The position numbers and the translations under genes were made by a program. From positions 2,170,001 through 2,234,000 of the forward strand of contig NZ_CP098812.1 of assembly GCF_036825535.1 (NCBI RefSeq): DNA of 64,000 nt, in the 5' to 3' direction. Origin of the DNA: Parasalinivibrio latis. Its GTDB lineage: Bacteria > Pseudomonadota > Gammaproteobacteria > Enterobacterales > Vibrionaceae. Shown in pieces: positions 61,544 through 64,000 of this stretch (positions within the stretch are counted from its first letter, which is position 1; every line of letters starts with the position of its first letter). The notes under the pieces are model-generated. The model was not told the DNA's origin and ran no database searches. It saw only the letters and a list, made by a program, of their open reading frames with translations.

Positions 61544-61790
61544 AACCGTCACCTCAATCAGCAGCCAATTTTATTTGGTACCAAATCAGATAAAACCGGC
61601 TGGTTAAAGTCCTAAACTCGGACAGGAAACTAAAGAATAGCATTGTATGTAAAACGGAGAGAAATAGCAGAGAAAATGCCTCATTTACGCTACAAAATGA
61701 GGCATTGTGTGTACCCGCCCTTTCCTATATAGGTTCGGCCCGGATATCAAAACAGGCTGTTCTGGACGGACTTCCCTGCAAAGCCAAAGG

Positions 61791-64000
61791 TCAAATTATC
61801 CTCACCAACACCTGGAGTGGGTGCATCAGCTTTTTATGTTCGAAGCGTTTTACCTGGCTTCGACATGAATAACCGGTAGCCATGCAGCGCTCAACAGGCA
61901 AGGAATCCAATCTTGGTTGCCAACTGAGGTTATAGACGTCACGGGACGTCTCCAGTTTGTCCTTCTCATGGCCAAAAGTACCCGCCATGCCGCAGCAACC
62001 AACCGCCACAGGTATTATTTCCGCGCCGAAATGATGGAATATTTCTCCCCATTCCTTCTCGGAGTTAGGCAATTTGGTTTTTTCCGTACAGTGGGCAAAA
62101 AGATACCATGGTTCTTCTTCGCGGGATGGTTGGCTCACCCAATCATTCAAGCGGGGCTTCAGCCATTCATGCACAGTCAGGACATCAAAGTCTCCCCGGT
62201 TTTCACCGAGAACCTCTGCATACTCATCCCGGTAGCAAAGTACCAGTGCAGGATCAACGCCCACAAGAGGAATTCCAAGCCCGGCAATATCAGCAAGAAA
62301 CTCAGACGTATTGGATGCGGTTTTAGCGAACCTGCGGAGAAACCCCTTAATGTGCTGTGCCTTACCATTGGGTTTAAAGGGCAAAAGCATCGGTTTTTTA
62401 CCCAACTTTTCAGCAAGCAGGACAAAATCCCGGACAACCTCGGCATCGTAAAAACTGGTAAACGGATCCTGCACAATAAGAAGGTAATCCGCACGTTCCC
62501 GTTCACTTAACGCCTGCAACCAGGTCAAGTTGAAACACAGGGCGTGGTGGCCGTCTAATGACTCTTTTAACGTTGGGACAGAGAGTTCAGGGGTATCGAC
62601 ATATCCCAGCATTTTCTCTGTTGCGGATTTGATCCATGCAGCCTGGGTTACTTTGTTAAAAATAACCGGTGCCTTAGCCATCGCCGGCAAAAGGTTCTCA
62701 ATATTGGCAACCAGGTAATCCTTGGCTGGCCGCTGGTACCGACTGTAGTAAATCTGCATAAATCGGGAGCGGAAGCTCGGCACATCAACTTTAATTGGGC
62801 ACTGGCTGGCGCAGGCTTTACAGGCAAGGCAGCCATTCATGGCTTCCATCACTTCATGGGAAAAGTCATACTCGTCTTTTCTGGTGAAATAGGTATTGCT
62901 GAAGCGGCTGAAAATGTCCCTGAGTGACGGTGACTTGCTCATCAGTTCCTTTTCGAGCTGAACAGCATCAATACCCTGCTTTGCCAGCAGGCGCAGCCAT
63001 TCCTTTACAATCCCGGCCCGGCCTTTGGGTGAATGACGTCGGTCATAACTGACTTTCATTGATGGGCACATCGGTGAACTGGTGTCATAGTTAAAACACA
63101 ATCCATTCCCGTTACATTCCATCGCCTGCTTGAAGCTGTCCCGCACTTCTACCGGTATCTGGCGGTCATAATACCCCCGCTTCACACCATCCACTTTAAC
63201 CAATGGATCATCACTGCCAAGCGGTGTACAGATCTTACCGGGATTCATACGGTTTTCCGGATCAAATGCCTGTTTGACCCGACGCAATTCCGCATACAGT
63301 TCTTCGCCGAAAAACTCCGGGCCATACTCGGAACGGAACCCTTTCCCGTGTTCTCCCCACATCAAGCCACCGTATTTCGCTACCAGTGCCACTACCTGGT
63401 CGGAGACCTGTTTCATCAGTTTTTCCTGTGCGGGATCACACAAATCCAGCGCAGGGCGCACATGGAGAACACCCGCATCCACGTGACCAAACATGCCATA
63501 ATTCAAGTTCTGGCTGTCAAGCAGTTCACGAAACTCGACAATGAAGTCAGCCAGGTTTTCCGGTGGCACACAGGTATCTTCCGTGAATGCTACCGGCTTA
63601 GCTTTACCTTTTGCCGCACCCAACAAGCCCACAGCTTTCTTACGCATGGCGTAGATTTTGTTAATCGAGGTAAGATCCCGGCATAACTGGTAGCCGATAA
63701 TACCGGCTTCTTCATTGTCGATAAGACGGTCCAGATGAGCACAAAGGGATATAACCTGTTGCTCTATCTGTTCGGCGTCATCACCTGCGTACTCCACCAT
63801 ATTGATTCCCTGCATGTCCTTGCCAGGGACATCGGTCAACAGGTCGGATACCGAATTCCACACAATGTCAGAACGCGCTAGATCCAGGACTTTTGAATCC
63901 ACCGTTTCAACAGACAGTGCATTGGCTTCTACCATCATTGGAGCGTTACGCAACGCAGAGTCAAAGCTATGGTATTTAATGTTGAGCAGAATGCGGGTTG
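61791..64000 (-). CDS. ydiJ: FAD/iron-sulfur D-2-hydroxyacid dehydrogenase, YdiJ-like (3' part)
   Basis: The frame is open to the window end without a start, so the 5' part lies beyond 64000; about 736 codons are visible of roughly 1015 expected. Visible order: rest of the FAD-binding oxidase domain with the conserved GHVDAGVLHVRP and WGEHGKGFRSEYGPEF, a cluster motif CNGNGLCF, then CLACKACASQCP for [4Fe-4S], and C-terminal CCG-type blocks HCTEKT and GCCGMAGTFGHE. This matches E. coli YdiJ, reported as a D-2-hydroxyglutarate dehydrogenase. It probably passes electrons to the quinone pool or another acceptor. Confidence 0.9.
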   Translation of the reverse strand, partial: TRILLNIKYHSFDSALRNAPMMVEANALSVETVDSKVLDLARSDIVWNSVSDLLTDVPGKDMQGINMVEYAGDDAEQIEQQVISLCAHLDRLIDNEEAGIIGYQLCRDLTSINKIYAMRKKAVGLLGAAKGKAKPVAFTEDTCVPPENLADFIVEFRELLDSQNLNYGMFGHVDAGVLHVRPALDLCDPAQEKLMKQVSDQVVALVAKYGGLMWGEHGKGFRSEYGPEFFGEELYAELRRVKQAFDPENRMNPGKICTPLGSDDPLVKVDGVKRGYYDRQIPVEVRDSFKQAMECNGNGLCFNYDTSSPMCPSMKVSYDRRHSPKGRAGIVKEWLRLLAKQGIDAVQLEKELMSKSPSLRDIFSRFSNTYFTRKDEYDFSHEVMEAMNGCLACKACASQCPIKVDVPSFRSRFMQIYYSRYQRPAKDYLVANIENLLPAMAKAPVIFNKVTQAAWIKSATEKMLGYVDTPELSVPTLKESLDGHHALCFNLTWLQALSERERADYLLIVQDPFTSFYDAEVVRDFVLLAEKLGKKPMLLPFKPNGKAQHIKGFLRRFAKTASNTSEFLADIAGLGIPLVGVDPALVLCYRDEYAEVLGENRGDFDVLTVHEWLKPRLNDWVSQPSREEEPWYLFAHCTEKTKLPNSEKEWGEIFHHFGAEIIPVAVGCCGMAGTFGHEKDKLETSRDVYNLSWQPRLDSLPVERCMATGYSCRSQVKRFEHKKLMHPLQVLVRII

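Noticed and set aside
1..64000. CRISPR arrays, tRNA or rRNA genes, transposons, prophage
   Set aside because: No regularly spaced repeats, no cloverleaf-type or rRNA sequence recognised, and no integrase or transposase frame seen by eye. A covariance-model and HMM scan would settle this.

Overview
The window looks like a chromosomal segment of a marine gammaproteobacterium of the Vibrionaceae type, with Grimontia, Enterovibrio or Photobacterium as the nearest guesses. This is inferred from protein content only: MukBEF, CheV, a HlyB-type chemoreceptor, a DUF2982 protein, a PA3496-family protein and a bio locus of BioA divergent from BioBFCD. Base composition looks moderate and even. I found no rRNA, tRNA, CRISPR array, transposase, integrase or prophage gene. 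About 48 of the genes are intact and two run off the ends of the window.

Layout. 1-4.3 kb: a nitric-oxide module (norR facing a truncated membrane gene behind a sigma-54 promoter and two NorR-type boxes), a T2 ribonuclease lipoprotein, a small lipoprotein and an orphan methyltransferase. 4.3-9.5 kb: CheV, a TauD-family dioxygenase, the Hsp70-like YegD, an Asp/Glu racemase-like protein and a periplasmic alpha-carbonic anhydrase. 9.5-15.3 kb: a RecQ-like and an HrpB-like helicase back to back, YegP, a small cytochrome c and a PA3496-family protein. 15.3-19 kb: a tight TetR / membrane-fusion lipoprotein / ABC ATPase / ABC permease operon resembling the E. coli cecR-ybhGFSR locus, with a perfect palindrome before the regulator. 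19-26.4 kb: a YfcE phosphodiesterase, two unfamiliar small proteins, DUF2982, GloC, an OlsF-like ornithine-lipid synthase and the L,D-transpeptidase LdtD.

26.6-31.6 kb: a four-gene imelysin / di-heme cytochrome / imelysin / DUF1513 operon behind a Fur-like box, probably for periplasmic iron handling. 31.7-42.5 kb: a MarR regulator, YdhF, an alpha/beta hydrolase, then mukF-mukE-mukB, cmoM and elyC. Compared with the E. coli order elyC-cmoM-mukFEB-ldtD-mepK-gloC, this chromosome keeps the two outer blocks, lacks mepK here, and has the iron operon plus three metabolic or regulatory genes between mukB and ldtD.

42.7-50 kb: an orphan gfa, htpX, an unannotated 55-residue gene, and the biotin genes bioA and bioBFCD on either side of a BirA-type operator. 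50-55 kb: a LON-domain protein, an ECF sigma factor with its ChrR-type anti-sigma partner, SstT and the glucose repressor Mlc with CRP-like and Mlc-like boxes. 55-64 kb: QueE and QueD, a chemoreceptor with a c-type heme motif in its periplasmic domain, AsnS, a 52-residue membrane protein, AqpZ, a VOC protein, and the 3' part of a YdiJ-type flavin/iron-sulfur dehydrogenase that continues past the window.

Most of this is conserved housekeeping DNA. The most unusual items are the heme-binding chemoreceptor, the iron operon with its degenerate second imelysin, the histone-H1-like tail fused to a winged-helix-like domain, a family of short palindromic repeats at three or four sites, and the unidentified NO-responsive membrane gene at the left edge. 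I did not see a clearly new multi-gene system.
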